Assembly: GCA_027596075.1 (NCBI GenBank)
Contig: JADGJC010000113.1
Location: 51,993-115,992, forward strand
Direction of reading: 5' to 3'
Length of the DNA stretch: 64,000 bases
From: Rhizophlyctis rosea
Lineage: Eukaryota; Chytridiomycota; Chytridiomycetes; Rhizophlyctidales; Rhizophlyctidaceae
The notes under the pieces were generated by a model. That model was not told where the DNA came from and did no database searches. It saw only the letters and a program-made list of their open reading frames with translations. Below are positions 11,242 through 23,181 of the stretch, one piece after another (position 1 is the first letter of the stretch; each line of letters starts with the position of its first letter). Both the position numbers and the translations under genes were made by a program.

Positions 11242-13147
11242 ATGGCTTCATCACAAACACAAAAGCTGAGTAGAGAAGACTTCAAAAAACAAAAAATCAT
11301 CGAGGAGCAGCGGAAAGCGTATGTATCACTTGGCATCGGCGCGGCGTCGCATGCGACCGAGCGTTTCTAATTTCTTGCCCAATCACAGTGGTACCTTGCC
11401 AGCCGAAGTTGACCCTGAAACAGGCCGAGACATCAACCCGCATATTCCCCACTACATTTCGCAGGCACCATGGTATCTAGATATCAACCACCCCACACTC
11501 AAACATCAACGTGCATTCAACTCGCGCTTCGAAGATGGATCGCTAAATGAGTGGTATGCACGGGGAGCACGAGCAGGGCCGGCCGCGACAAAGTACCGAA
11601 AGGGAGCATGCGAAAATTGTGGAGCCATGACACATAAGACCGTTGACTGCGTAGAACGGCCACGCAAGAAGGGAGCAAAGTGGACCGGGAGGGATATCCA
11701 GGCGGACGAGGTGGTACAAAGTGTGGACCTTGGATTTGAGGCAAAAAGGGATCGGTGGAACGGGTATGACCCCCAGGAACAGTTGAGGTTGATTGAGGAA
11801 TGGGAAAAGGTGGACGAGAGGCGGCGGCAGATCCGGGAACAACAAGTGAATGAAAAGCTGGAACAGGCGACACGGGAGGGAAGCGCAGCAAAATCAGAAG
11901 GGACCCCGGACCCTGCGACTGTCGTAGGCTCCGCTCTAACGGTTGCTGCAAAGGACGGAGGGGACACAAGTGACGAAGACGACGACGAAGACAAATACGC
12001 CGACCGTGCCGACGTCGTCGGTCAAAAAGTCGACACCAAAAGCCGGACCACCGTCCGTAACCTCCGCATCCGAGAAGACACCGCCAAATACCTCGTAAAC
12101 CTCAACCTCGAATCCGCCCACTACGACCCCAAATCCCGTTCCATGCGCGACAACCCCAACCGTGAGAAAGACCCGGAAGACCTGATGTACGCCGGTGACA
12201 ACTTCTACCGCTGGTCAGGAGATGCACCCAATCTCGGCAAACTGCAACAATTCGCATGGGAAGCTGAGTCGAGAGGGAAGGAAGTCCATCTTCACGCCAA
12301 TCCGACACAGGGAGAATTGTTGTATAAGCAGTATCAGGATAAGAAGGCGGAGGTGTCGGAGAAGGTGAAGGACTCGATTTTGGAGCGGTATGGTGGTGCT
12401 GAGCATTTGCAGGCGCCGCCGAAGGAGTTGTTGCTTGCGCAATCGGAGAACTATGTGGAGTATTCGCAGACGGGGAGAGTCATTAAGGGGCAGGAGAAGG
12501 CGGCTGTCAAATCTAAATATGAGGAGGATGTGTAAGTTTTGTTTGTTTGTTTACAATTGAAAGACTGTGACCTTACCTACATCGATCCCTTTTCCAGATT
12601 TGCTTTTAACCACACAACAGTCTGGGGATCATGGTGGAAAGACGGCCGCTGGGGCTACGGATGCTGTCATTCCTACACCCGCAGCGCATACTGCACGGGC
12701 GAAGCCGGTATAGAAGCCGAACGCGCCTCCGCCCAACTAATGATGGGCGATGCTGAGATTTCATCATCATCCGAACAACAACAACAGCAATCAGCACAGA
12801 AAACTCTCCTAGAACAACACATCTTGAAGGCCGCGAAGGAGGTTGTGGCGAAGGAGGGGAAGGATAGGGGGAAGGAGAAGAAGAAGGGGGAGAGGCTTGG
12901 AGAGGGGGAGGTTCAGATTGATAAGGAGCTATTGCGGAGGGCGGTGGAGGCTGAGAAGGAGAGGGATAGGAAGAGGAAGGCGGGTGGGAGGGAGGAGGAG
13001 GAGGATGGGAAGGGGGGACGGAAGAAGGGGAGGTATGCGGGTGGGGAGGATGTGAAGGAGGTTACGGAGGAGGATTTGGAGGCGTATCGGTTGATGAGGT
13101 CTAGAGGGGAGGATCCGATGGCGAATTATGTTGATGAGGATATGTAG
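11242..13147 (+). CDS. SLU7: Pre-mRNA splicing factor SLU7
   Basis: Three exons, 11242-11318, 11389-12531 and 12598-13147, give 589 aa. SLU7 acts in the spliceosome at the second catalytic step, helping select the 3' splice site. Matches to the family run along the whole length: TREDW-like start ([18 protein letters not shown]), [18 protein letters not shown], a CCHC zinc knuckle [14 protein letters not shown] near residues 100-113, [51 protein letters not shown]-like [28 protein letters not shown] and [17 protein letters not shown]. The C-terminus is Lys/Glu-rich and ends with [20 protein letters not shown], as in animal SLU7. The final 85 coding bases and the 3' flank are partly duplicated at 18001. 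Confidence 0.95.
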
Positions 13148-14120
13148 GGGGTTTGATGTGCTTGTGTATGGGATGGGTTTAGAAGCTAAGCTTTACTTAC
13201 GTTCTTCTCAATCAAAAACGTGGCGTTGCGATGAGTAGTTGCGCCTGTTGATGATGTTTGATTCAGCTTGTTTTTTCGTGATAGTCTTTGGTGCGACGGT
13301 GGCAGACGCATTCCTGTTTTTTTACTGGTTCCCGTGATGACTTCGATCTTTGTGTTTCCTCAAACGTAAATGAAAATCAGCAATGTGCCTCAGTTTGTGG
13401 CGTTGTGCACATCGAGGATGAGATCAATGATAAATCATTCCACGGTCGTCCTTTGAAAGGGACCCTGATGAACGGCAGTCGGCCACAAGGTTTCTCTTAT
13501 ACCAACTGTGACCAACAAGCCCCCTTTGTTGGTGTCAGGTGGTGTAACGTCCCCCAGAGCAGCCCCACAGGAGGGAAGGGACAAGGGGACTGACGAACAG
13601 GCTAAATCAATCTACTTATGCAATCCAGGGGCAACTTTGACGGCAGTCGACCTGTCTATCATAATGAAGAGTATTTGTTAGTGGGTTAAGTCACACGGTT
13701 TCACACGAGCACCGCAATAATCGTACCTGTGAAGGAAGCTCCAAATTGAAAGGTACATCCCTCGTGCAGTGCTCAACCGGAAAAAATCACGTCAGTTTGA
13801 GTTGTGTTTCTTCGTGCTTATATGATTTTGCACAGGGGAATCCACGAGCCTCCGTTCTGATGCTGCTTTGTACTTGTCATCTCGGCGTTGAATTTTGAGC
13901 GTAAACCGGTACGCACGCAACTGAGTCAGTTTACTATTGTCCGTAGCTCATCACGTTGCCACGAACAGCAAAAAAAGCAGCAATGCTTGGCACTCCCAAA
14001 GAAGCAGACGGTCCTCGGACGGGCATCCCATCTATGCCGGACCCAGAGTACATGATGCGCTGAAATCCATACATCAATCCTGCATGCCTGGGCGTTGAAC
14101 TTACCTTTCTCACGGACTTC
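13148..14120. other. Intergenic region between SLU7 and the TPR gene
   Basis: The first roughly 260 bases are the SLU7 3' flank that recurs in diverged form after 18085. The remainder shows no gene, though an upstream exon of the TPR gene could lie here. Confidence 0.4.
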
Positions 14121-16551
14121 ATGGCACTACATTGTGGTGGGAGAGACAAACTCGAAGGACTCACCACCGCCCAAGTCTGCGAACAATTGGTCAAGCCGAA
14201 CACAGTTGCCGACAAGTCATTCTGTAGCGTCCTCCTTACACAGAATTCCAATATCTTTCCTGCAAACTGGTTCATCAGTCATTCGTGGCAATACCTCTTC
14301 CTGGACGTTGTTGACGCCATCCACGATTTTTCCCGGACAAGCAAGATCTCGGAGCATCAAGTGTGGATATGGCTGGATATATTCTCTCTACCACAACACC
14401 AGAGAACCACCGTGGAATCCGAGTGGCTGAAAACCACTTTCACACAATCCATCGCGGACATGAAGAACGTCTTGATGGTCCTTTCCCCTTGGAATCAGCC
14501 CATCACCCTGACCCGTGCCTGGTGCGTCTTCGAACTCTACGCCTGTACAGCCACCAACTCCAGCTTCAATGTCGCTATCCCGCCCAGAGAAGCCGACGCC
14601 TTCACAGAGTCTCTAGGTGATCCAAACATCTTTTACCAAACCCTAGCTTCCATCAGCTCCGAAAACTGCACCGCAACGGAACCTGCCGACCTCGTCGCCA
14701 TCCGAAAAGCCATCACGGAAACAACCGGATTCAACGCCCTTGATCGGGCCGTCCTTTCCTTGCTCACTGAATGGATGGTGCGAGTCGTAGAAGACGAAGC
14801 CCAGTTGTTGTCCACTGAATGGGATGGGAAGCCCAATTTGGATAGCATAGCTGCCAAAGCCACATTGGGCAAGCTGTACTTCGAAACGGGCCAGTATCAT
14901 AAGGCTCGGCCGCTGCTCGAGGACGCTACGAGCATCGCCAACAAATTACTGGGACGCAATCATCCGGTGTCTCAACATCTAGAGGATGAGATGACAGCAT
15001 TGTGCTTTCGGACGGGCAGCCTGACGTTGGCGGGACTTATGTGCAGGTCTAGGTTAGAGGAGAAAAGGAAGCAATTGGGAGAATATCATCGGGATACACT
15101 TTGGTCCATGAACATGCTTGGGGACATATATGAGGCGGCGGGAGAATACGACAGTGCGGAACATTGTCATCTTGAATGCGTCAGAAGGGCTAGAGAGGCA
15201 TTGGGGGACTATGATTTGGATACTGTGAAGTTTAGCGCCCGACTCGCCACCACCTATCTAGGGCAAAACCGCGTCGAGAAGGCTCGCGAACTCTTTACGT
15301 TCTGCGTGGCATATGGCAAAGAAAGGTGGCCGCGCAACCATCCCATCAATCAGCGGTTTGTTTACGGTCTCGGTCACGCGACCTTACTGGCGGGTCATGT
15401 CCGTGGAGCGCAACCGTTGCTTGAGGAATCTGCGGGGCGGTTTGCAGTAGTACTTGGAGATGGTCACCCGGGCACCATCCGTTGCAACCTCAGTTTGGCA
15501 CAGGTTTATGACGCTGAGCAGGAGTATGAGAAGTCGCTGCCGTTATATTTAAAGTTGGTGGAGAGGTCACGCCAAGCGCTCGGGGACATGCATCGCGTCA
15601 CGCTTGAAGCTATGTGCGCTTTGGGGTTTTGGTACTATGAACGGAAAGAGTTTGAGAAAGCGGAGCCGCTTTTGGCTGATTGTGTAGATTTAGGGCTTAA
15701 GTGCGCGGGGGTCCGAAAACAATGTTACTTGTGCTTGGAGCTTCACGGAGGCTGGGGGCGGTTGCTGTTGCGTGCGGGGAGGTAGAGAAGGGGGCGGCTT
15801 CATTGAAGGATTGCTTGCAGCAAGTTGAGGGGAAGTTTGGGGACGACCATTCAGAAGCTTTGGAGTGCTTGGGTAGCTTGGCTTCGGCCTATACACATAT
15901 GGGGAAGTACGATCGGGCGATAGAGTTGTGTTCAAGGGCAAATGAAAGAGCTAAACGGATGTATGGGGTGTCGCATGGGACAACTCGGCGGTTTGGTGAA
16001 ATGTTGGTCAGTGTAAGGCGAGATGGGGGTGATAGGGGCACCGGCGGTGATAGCGGTGCACGGGTGGCAGAGAAGAAGAGTAATGAAGTCCGGGGGGATG
16101 GAACGACTGCCACAATGTTGGCGGAAAGCACTGCCCCCGGTACTAGACACGATATAGACAAGGGCGGTGATAGCAATGGGGACTCGTCAGAGGGGGCCCG
16201 GGAGGACGTGTGTGATCGGTCGGGCTCAGGCAGGGAACTAGGAATCAATGTCGGTGGATTCAAAGAGGCCACTGCGGCCCTGACGGAAAACGCTGCTCTG
16301 CGCAACGAAAACGCTGACGTTGTTGGTGATGCCGCCATGCCAGAGACGAAGAGCGATGATAAAATCCATGTACACAGCACGGCTGGAGAAGGCGTCAGTG
16401 ATGGAGGGTGATTGAAAAGATTACAACGGCGTCAACTGAGAAGGCTGTGCCGGGGCTCAGACAGCAATTTATTGGGATGATTCGTCAGCCGTTCAAGGGA
16501 AAGAAGAAGTGGTCATTTGGGAAGGGGAAGTCTGCTGGACAGGGGTCTTGA
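14121..16551 (+). pseudogene. TPR protein with N-terminal FISHSW domain, reading frame broken twice
   Basis: The first frame, 14121-15785, encodes an N-terminal domain with FISHSWQYLFLDVVDAIHDF, WIWLDIFSLPQHQ, KNVLMVLSPWNQPITLTRAW and CVFELY, followed by kinesin-light-chain-like TPR repeats (LGKLYFETGQYHKARPLLED, NMLGDIYEAAGEYDSAEHCH, RKEFEKAEPLLADCVDLG). From memory this architecture is common in chytrids and some protists. Near 15700 the TPR pattern continues in another frame (ACGEVEKGAASLKDCLQQVE, SAYTHMGKYDRAIELC), which runs to 16411. A third frame from about 16408 to 16551 gives a basic tail (FKGKKKWSFGKGK). No plausible intron joins the frames: the overlap is under 100 bases and lacks a GT..AG pair of usable length. 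It is either a decaying gene or carries assembly indels. The role is unknown; the domains suggest a protein-interaction scaffold. Confidence 0.6.
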
Positions 16552-18000
16552 TGTCGCGGTCGCACACTCGAACCGTGGTGTATCAGAGTACTCTAAGGAT
16601 GGAGGGGACGGTTCACAATGAGGATATCGTGTGAAAGTGTTGAGTAGTAGTGTCCCCGCGCTTCGAGAAGACGGGGGACTGCTTTGAAGGTACTTTCTTC
16701 CTGCAAGGTGGACACTGGTGGTGGCAAGGCGGCCAACGACTGCGCTTGGGGATGTGCGAGAGCGGATACGCGGGGAGCGATGACTTGGAACGTGGAGTGA
16801 CCTCGGCCGCCATTTCATTAACCGTGCTCAGCAATGAACAGAGAGAGTTATCAGTATGTTTGTCTAAGTTATTGCGTCCATTAGATCAAAGCGATGTACC
16901 TGGCTTTTGGCAGGGGGTCGAAGCCTCGACGGGGTCTTTCATTTCTTTGATCGCGAAGTGTTGAGGCAAAACCCTCCTTTCAACCTTTGAGAAAGGGACG
17001 TGGCAGTTCAGAATGTCTTTCTGAGCAAACCTTTTGGAATCAATGTTGAACTCTTACATGGCCATGATAATCGTGACTTATAAAATCTATTGGTCTCAAC
17101 GACTAACTTATTCCGAATGCACAAGTTGCAATTCCCATCTATTTCAGAGTTGCAAACAACATGCGCTATCTATCTCACTTCTTCTACACCCAAACTCGCA
17201 CTGGATACTCCGGATGGCAAACCGTAAACACAGTATGCAAGGAGAGGATTACATATAGTAGCGAACATTTGTCCGCCTTATTGTATTGGCGTGCCGTTTC
17301 GAAGGCGAGGGAAGGAAGGTATATTGGACACCGTTGGGATGGTTGACAGAGTTCTGTAGAAGGAATGTGTGAAATGACATCATTTTCGAGCATACTGTAC
17401 CTCGGCGCTGGGGTGAACAATTCTGGTATGCCGAAGCCCATGTCATCATCCTGGCCTCTGGGCTTCAACGCAACAAGTGCGTCGAACAACCTCGACCTCA
17501 CTCTGCGAGTTGATTCTGCCTCAATGATCCCTTTGCAGCTCTTTTCTGCTTTTCTTTACCGGTTTGAAGATTTTATGTCTGACGAGCTGGTGGACAGCCT
17601 CGAATGCATTAAAAAGGATGCACCAACGGAGCGCCGGGTTTGATAAAGAACATTAGTCAGATCCTGAGAGCTGGCAGCAGCAAAGCGACTCATGGTCAAA
17701 ATCATGGTACGCAAGCCGTGATCATTCGAAGTTCTGAACGGTCGACAATCCACTATAGATGTGGTGTAAGGGGCAGATCTCACTGCAACAGATTAGCACG
17801 CAATACCGAAAAGGACCCCGTACTCCAGAGCTCTACAACGGCATGCGATGGGTTCTCTATGTTGGCGTCCATCAAAATTCTTCTTCTAAACTTTCCAAAT
17901 TCCTCAACAACAGGGAGGAATATCAACTCCTATTTTGTCAGCAGTTTTGTTCTTCTTCTTGTTTCGTACATTCTCAGTATTCTCCGACATTGTCATGTTG
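16552..18000. other. Gene-free stretch
   Basis: Only short open frames on both strands, none with splice signals, repeats or recognised motifs. Confidence 0.45.
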
Positions 18001-18400
18001 GTTACGGAGGAGGATTTGAAGGCTTATCGGTTGATGAGGTCTAGAGGGGAGGATCCGATGGCGAATTATGTTGATGAAGATATGTAGTAGGTTGTCGTGA
18101 TTGTATATGAAATGGTTTCAACAGCCAGTTCATCCCTATATTCCGTGAATCGAAATTGGAACCTTGCGATAAGCAGGTTCGCACATTGTAAATACTCCTC
18201 GCAATGGGGTTTGTTTTTGAAATGATCTTCAAATCGAATGGACCCATTCCCGTTCACTAATTCCGTAACACCTCGGCGCCAGGAACATACTGACCATGTG
18301 GGAACTGCTTGATCAACCTTCGTTTTCAATTCGTTCTTTCAAGCGTAACAAGTTTCCCCAGTTCCGCCAGTTTGTCGTGATTGCCATCAGCGGCCATGAT
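18001..18400 (+). pseudogene. Duplicated fragment of the SLU7 3' end
   Basis: Bases 18001-18087 repeat the last coding bases of SLU7 (13061-13147) with only three visible substitutions, including the stop codon, and encode [20 protein letters not shown] plus the terminal residues. Similarity to the SLU7 3' flank continues with more divergence to about 18390 (for example the blocks around 18110, 18160 and 18370). The left edge at 18001 is abrupt; the preceding sequence is unrelated to SLU7. It is a truncated copy without its own start. Confidence 0.8.
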
Positions 18401-18876
18401 CGGTATCTATTCGTACCCTTCCAGAGGTATTGGGAAGTAGAAATATATTCTCAAAGGTCTCAAGGAGCACTGTTTTGCATCATGGCGTTTCATCACGTCC
18501 ATTAGTCGCACGCTGCATTGGCGTCTTGTCAATGGGCGAATGCCTACGGTCATTGATCCAATAACGATGATATCCTCCAAGTGTGAGATACATCTCACTC
18601 CATAAATCCACCATGTCGCTGACGCTGTTTTCTTTTTGGGACGAACCTGGTTGGTTACTTTGGCCTGCATTCTGCATTCAACTTGGCCCTTCCCGCACAA
18701 AAAAAGGTATACAACGCGATTTGCACACAAGCAGATGGCATACGACTGACCGGAATGCTAAGTATGCGCCAAATTTCTTTGCAAAGCTTGCCATGTGTCA
18801 GTCCAGCATTATACTTAAAACACACATAAAGTCGAACAAGGTATAGAGTTCGATGCCACTCATCTATATTCCCAAA
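18401..18876. other. Intergenic region, no gene seen
   Basis: Lies between the SLU7 fragment and the 3' end of the GH114 gene on the opposite strand. Nothing recognisable is present. Confidence 0.4.
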
Positions 18877-20032
18877 CTAGAATCCGCCGACATCCGTCCC
18901 CCTTGCCACCCTCCTCCCACGCTTCACCCCAGACCCCACCAACTTACCCTTCTCACCACCCACATGACTATTCCCCCACTCCACCCTTCTCCTCCCATCC
19001 CTCCTATACTCCTGACAAGGCCAGTACTCCCCCGTCAAAATACAATGCTTAATCAACCCTTCAAAGTTTTTCCCGTTCAAAACCTCACATGCCTTCGGCA
19101 CCTCTGCGACGCTAATGTTGAAACCAGCGCAACCACCGTCCCCGGTATCGGTATACTCCGTGGCAAAGACAGGCTTGCGAGCATGGATGAACGGATCGTA
19201 GGCATCACATTGACCAATCTGGTAACACGATTCGGCGATGACAAAGTCGAATGTGTTGTGCACTAAGGAAGGGTACGCAGCGATGAGTGGGCCATTATTC
19301 TTGCACGCCACGGACATGCCTAAGGCATGAGTCGTCTCCGCGATCCAGGTGATGTACTCTTTTTCCTCAAGTTGGGTGAAGTTGAACCCGGTTGGTTGGG
19401 TGTAGGTTTCCTGGTTGTCGGGTTCGATGCCGTCGCAGCCGGCTTGGGATGCTCGTTCTAAGCGATGTTGGATTGCGCCGCGGACGCAGGGGGAGCGAAT
19501 GTCGAGGAAGCGTTCGTTGGGCCAGCCGGGGTAGATGTTGCCGAGGGTTGAAGGGGGGAAGGAGGAGAAGTCTGAGCGGTCGGATTCGAGGGAGCCGACT
19601 GGTGGGGTAATCAGTCAGCGGTTGGAATAGGATGGACAGGCATTCAATATGCTATAACAACCCAACCTTCTCACCATTCACATAACAAATAACCTTCCTC
19701 CCCATCTGATGCAACCTGTCAATAACACCATCCTGGATCCCACTATCAAGGTCGATATCGAACACGAGAGCAGGAACGGTATAATTGAATTCGCCGTCTA
19801 ACTGCCATTGCCAGCTGTCACCGATGTGTAGACGCCAGTACTTGTTTTGTTTTTTGTATGAGTCGACGGTTTTGACGGGTGTGGGGGTGATACAGGTGGA
19901 AGTTGTGTAAGATGGGTTCGTTGTGGTTGGGGTGGGATGATGATGGCATTTGCTGTGGTGGGATTGTGGCTCGGCGCCGACGAGGGGTAGGCATAATGCC
20001 AATAGTGGGATGAGGGTGCGCAAGGCGATCAT
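18877..20032 (-). CDS. Secreted GH114 glycosidase (endo-alpha-1,4-polygalactosaminidase type)
   Basis: Two exons, 20032-19675 and 19598-18877, give 359 aa. A signal peptide (MIALRTLIPLLALCLPLVGA) is followed by a His/Thr/Pro-rich spacer and a GH114 TIM-barrel: WQWQLDGEFNYTVPALVFDI, then GRKVICYVN at the intron, GWPNERFLDIRS, GCDGIEPDNQETY with the conserved acidic pair, ACKNN, AESCYQIGQCDAYDPF and KPVFATEY. Family members hydrolyse alpha-1,4-linked galactosamine polymers, which occur in fungal extracellular matrix and walls, so the protein may remodel the fungus's own matrix or that of competitors. The C-terminus is basic. The donor (GTGAGA) was preferred over one slightly downstream because it restores the family pattern CYVNVGSLES. 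Confidence 0.88.
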
Positions 20033-20095
20033 GGTGGTTATGATTCCTCAAAGGAAAGTGAGCGCCGATTCTCGATGGGGGGAGGTTGACAGCTC

Positions 20096-20105
20096 CTTTT
20101 TATAA
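20096..20105 (-). promoter_or_regulatory. TATA box of the GH114 gene
   Basis: On the minus strand the sequence reads TTATAAAAAGG about 65-70 bases upstream of the ATG at 20032. Confidence 0.45.
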
Positions 20106-21095
20106 GTTCCAGAAACCCGAGCCACCGTCCACTTCCGCCAACTTCCTTGTGCTGGTTTGTACTACAATCTCATCACCAATTTAACCTCCGTGTCAAAAGG
20201 GGTTGTGAGGCTTTGACAGTTGTAAAGTCGGACTGGATCATCCCGCGCGTAACGCAAACGAAAGAAAGTACTAAATCGTCCATCCTCGATCCATCCCACC
20301 AGTTCATCGCCCTTGTGGCGACACATTTTGACAGGTGGAGGAGGGCCTGGGATCAGAGTCGCACCTTAGACTACCCGAAACTGGGACAAACTTGACACGT
20401 TCTCTCAACTCTTTGCCACACTCCAATTTGATACCTGCAAAAAGGTCCAGGGGGAACAGGATCGGGGATTGATTGAGCATTTGGCTTCTACATCTGGCCC
20501 TATGCGTCCCACCAAATCTGATTTCTCTTTCTAGTCCCTTAAAGTTATACTGGTCCTCCAAAAAGTGCACTTCAGGACAATCGTTCCAAAATGGTGCCGA
20601 AGATTATGCAAAGATGTTTCATTTTTTGGTGTGGTTCTCAATTACAGGCCATCGACCTTTTCACACCACTGGACTGTGGAGTCTGGAGTAGCGCGTTTCA
20701 TCTATCACCGATTTGATCGATGCTGTGAAATGTCAAAGGCAAAGTAAATGCTCCCGTTTGCGTTCCCTCAGGGACTAGGTTACCTTGGATGACTCCCACA
20801 ACCGGCCTCCCGATCACGTAAATATGTGTTTGTGTTTGTAAACTCTGCATCTTTTGAACAGGACAAGTTTACTATGTATTTGGGTAGGATCGAAGCTCCA
20901 AGCTACAAACTCTATTCTTCTCAAACGAATTCGGTTGTTTTTCTCTACTCGGAGGAGATCACAGCCCGCATAAGTCTATCCAACTGCATTGAACCTCATG
21001 GCAGACGATCCCAAGAACGGTTGTAAGGCATGTCAGTCAATTTTTGCTGAGAGCACTTGTAACGCTTCACTGACGAAGACAACAATACCTGACAG
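20106..21095. other. Gene-free stretch
   Basis: Nothing recognisable apart from a possible start region (ATG at 20989, MNLMADDPKNG) for the decayed gene that follows. No splice pair joins that start in frame to 21096. Confidence 0.4.
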
Positions 21096-22463
21096 ATTCC
21101 TAGCGGTGGAGTCCCAGAGAACCCTTCGACTGTCCCCGTCACCGCCGTCATCCGCGAACTACCGCAGACACTCAAACCCGGTGAAAATCTCCCTGCCGAC
21201 CATAAAACTCTTGCAGCGGATGCAAACACTAAAAAGGGCAACCTCAGTCCACCAAATGATCATATTGATGTTCTTGGCAGCACGGTTATTAGTGGTGCAC
21301 CGACCAGCAGCCGAATAAAGCAACAAGCTATCAGGCTCAAATATTGCCGAAATGCGGGTGAGACGGTCCGTGGCTGTTTCAAGGCGGAAAAGGGGGGTGC
21401 TTTCAAGTACTGGAAGGCGGACGGTTCACCCACGACGATGATAGTCCCTCTTGACCAGTTCGGGGATGTTGTGGCCAAAATGCAAAGGAGGATTGTCAAA
21501 GGACGGGTTCCGGGAATCAGGGATCCCAGTGCGGTCATCGCATTCATTGTAAAGGGTCCTTGGACATACAAACAGGCGCAGAATATAAGTGAGTTTAGGG
21601 CAATCGAGGGTCTAGTGCACGATGCCGGCTCTGGAGCTGTGAAATGCCTGACGGACTTAAGTGCGGTAGGGATCGGGGCGGTGCTTTCCTTCGGTTGGGA
21701 TTTGCTTCAGGGCACAGATTCCCAGTTAGATCGCATGCGGAGAAAGAATTCATGAAAGGGCGGCGTATCTCTTGCGTCGTCAATGATAGGAACACAATTA
21801 TCCCGTGCGAAGGTGGAACTGGCTCTATGACCATTTACGGATTTCCTCGTCAAAGAGTTGAGGATCAAGAGAGCCTTCAATGCCAGCGGCAAAACAATCC
21901 ACGGAGAAGCGGCTCAGAATCATGCCTCGAAGATGATGAGGGCATCGGCCCTTAGGAGGGCCGTATCGTCCACAGCAGCTTCAACTTATGAGGTAGTGCA
22001 ATACGCTCGGGGTAAAATCTCGGGAGAACAGGCTGGGAAAAACATCGCCAAAACGTGGGTGGGAACGGCAGCAGGGGCTGTAAGCCGGTATAGCGTGTGA
22101 GATGTTTATGGGACCAGCTGGTTCAATAATTGGGAAAGTGGGACAGCTCGCCATAATTGAGGGAGCGTCGATACTCGCTTCGGAGGGAACGGGGCACGTC
22201 TTGCAAGTATGTTTCGATCTCGAAGATGACGAGAAGATTGTCACTTTGTCGAACACGGCATCAACGAAGCCATTCAAGATGTGGCGTAGTATTATCTTTT
22301 GCAATATAGTGAGCTCGAAGCTTTGGGGCGCCAGTTGCAGGCTCAAATGGATAAGGTGATTGAGCAGCTCAATCCAGGCGAACGACGGACCATAGCTGAG
22401 TATAAGCAAGCGGCGATCACTGTCATGGAGCCCGCGGTACAGGCTATTGTGAGGAGGAGGTGA
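21096..22463 (+). pseudogene. Decayed gene of unknown family, multiple frame breaks
   Basis: A frame open from just after a CTGACAG acceptor at 21095 to a stop at 21755 has convincing protein character (FKAEKGGAFKYWKADGSPTT, PLDQFGDVVAKMQRRIVKG, SAVIAFIVKGPWTYKQAQN). Coding-like sequence continues in other frames: KTIHGEAAQNHASKMMRA, then an Ala/Gly-rich helical part GKNIAKTWVGTAAGAVSRY, then GPAGSIIGKVGQLAIIEGAS in a further frame, and finally YSELEALGRQLQAQMDKVIE ending at 22463, with an in-frame TAG upstream of it. At least three frame shifts and one stop are needed to read it through, and no introns fit. I do not recognise the family; the glycine-zipper-like segment suggests membrane association. 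Confidence 0.5.
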
Positions 22464-23181
22464 AGAAAGGTGATACGACATAGTGTCCACAGCATATAGA
22501 CGAGAAAGCCTACAGCAACTTTTATAAGGAGGGGTAGAAGATAGTAAACAGTAGTTAGGTTCGTGTAGTCATAGCTGCCCTCTGTAATCTGATAACACAG
22601 CGTTAGCTTCGACCCATGTCATTATTGCTTTCGGAAAACATCCATGTGAGTCTTGGATCGTCAAGGACAACGATGCGCATTCTTATCGCATGACATTGCC
22701 CATTCATGCAGCGACGAAGGTCGTTTAACCCACAACGCATATGGTTATGGCCAAGCAATGTGGAAGTCCCGTCCTAAGTAAGCAGTGTGGAAGTCTCTTG
22801 AAGGCAGCAGATGTTGACTGTATCAAAATGCCCAAATCAACATGATCTGATCCGTACATAATATTCTCATTAGTGTTAGTCTGAATTGTTTGACAAAGGA
22901 TGGCGCACAAACGTGGTGATGATCTTCCTACTGACGAACGCAGTTGATGTGACATGATTGATTCTATTTACGTAACCCCAAAAACGAATCTACAAGAACT
23001 AAAATGGAACTGTTTTTTTGATGTTCTATCGTAGTGTAAATGGTGCCTTTTTTAGATCTCCATAACTATCTATCTCTATGGATTCCAAGTGGACGCTATA
23101 TACAATTATTTGCTATTTTTTGTCTAATCCGCACTGACTCCCGCGCTGTGGGCGATGTGATTTGGAGACCAGCTCCGTGGT
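22464..23181. other. Intergenic region, no gene seen
   Basis: Lies between the decayed gene and the 3' end of the C2H2 gene. Nothing recognisable is present. Confidence 0.4.

Noticed and set aside
15889..16380. 163-aa minus-strand open frame
   Set aside because: Antisense to the TPR gene's low-complexity tail; no independent features.
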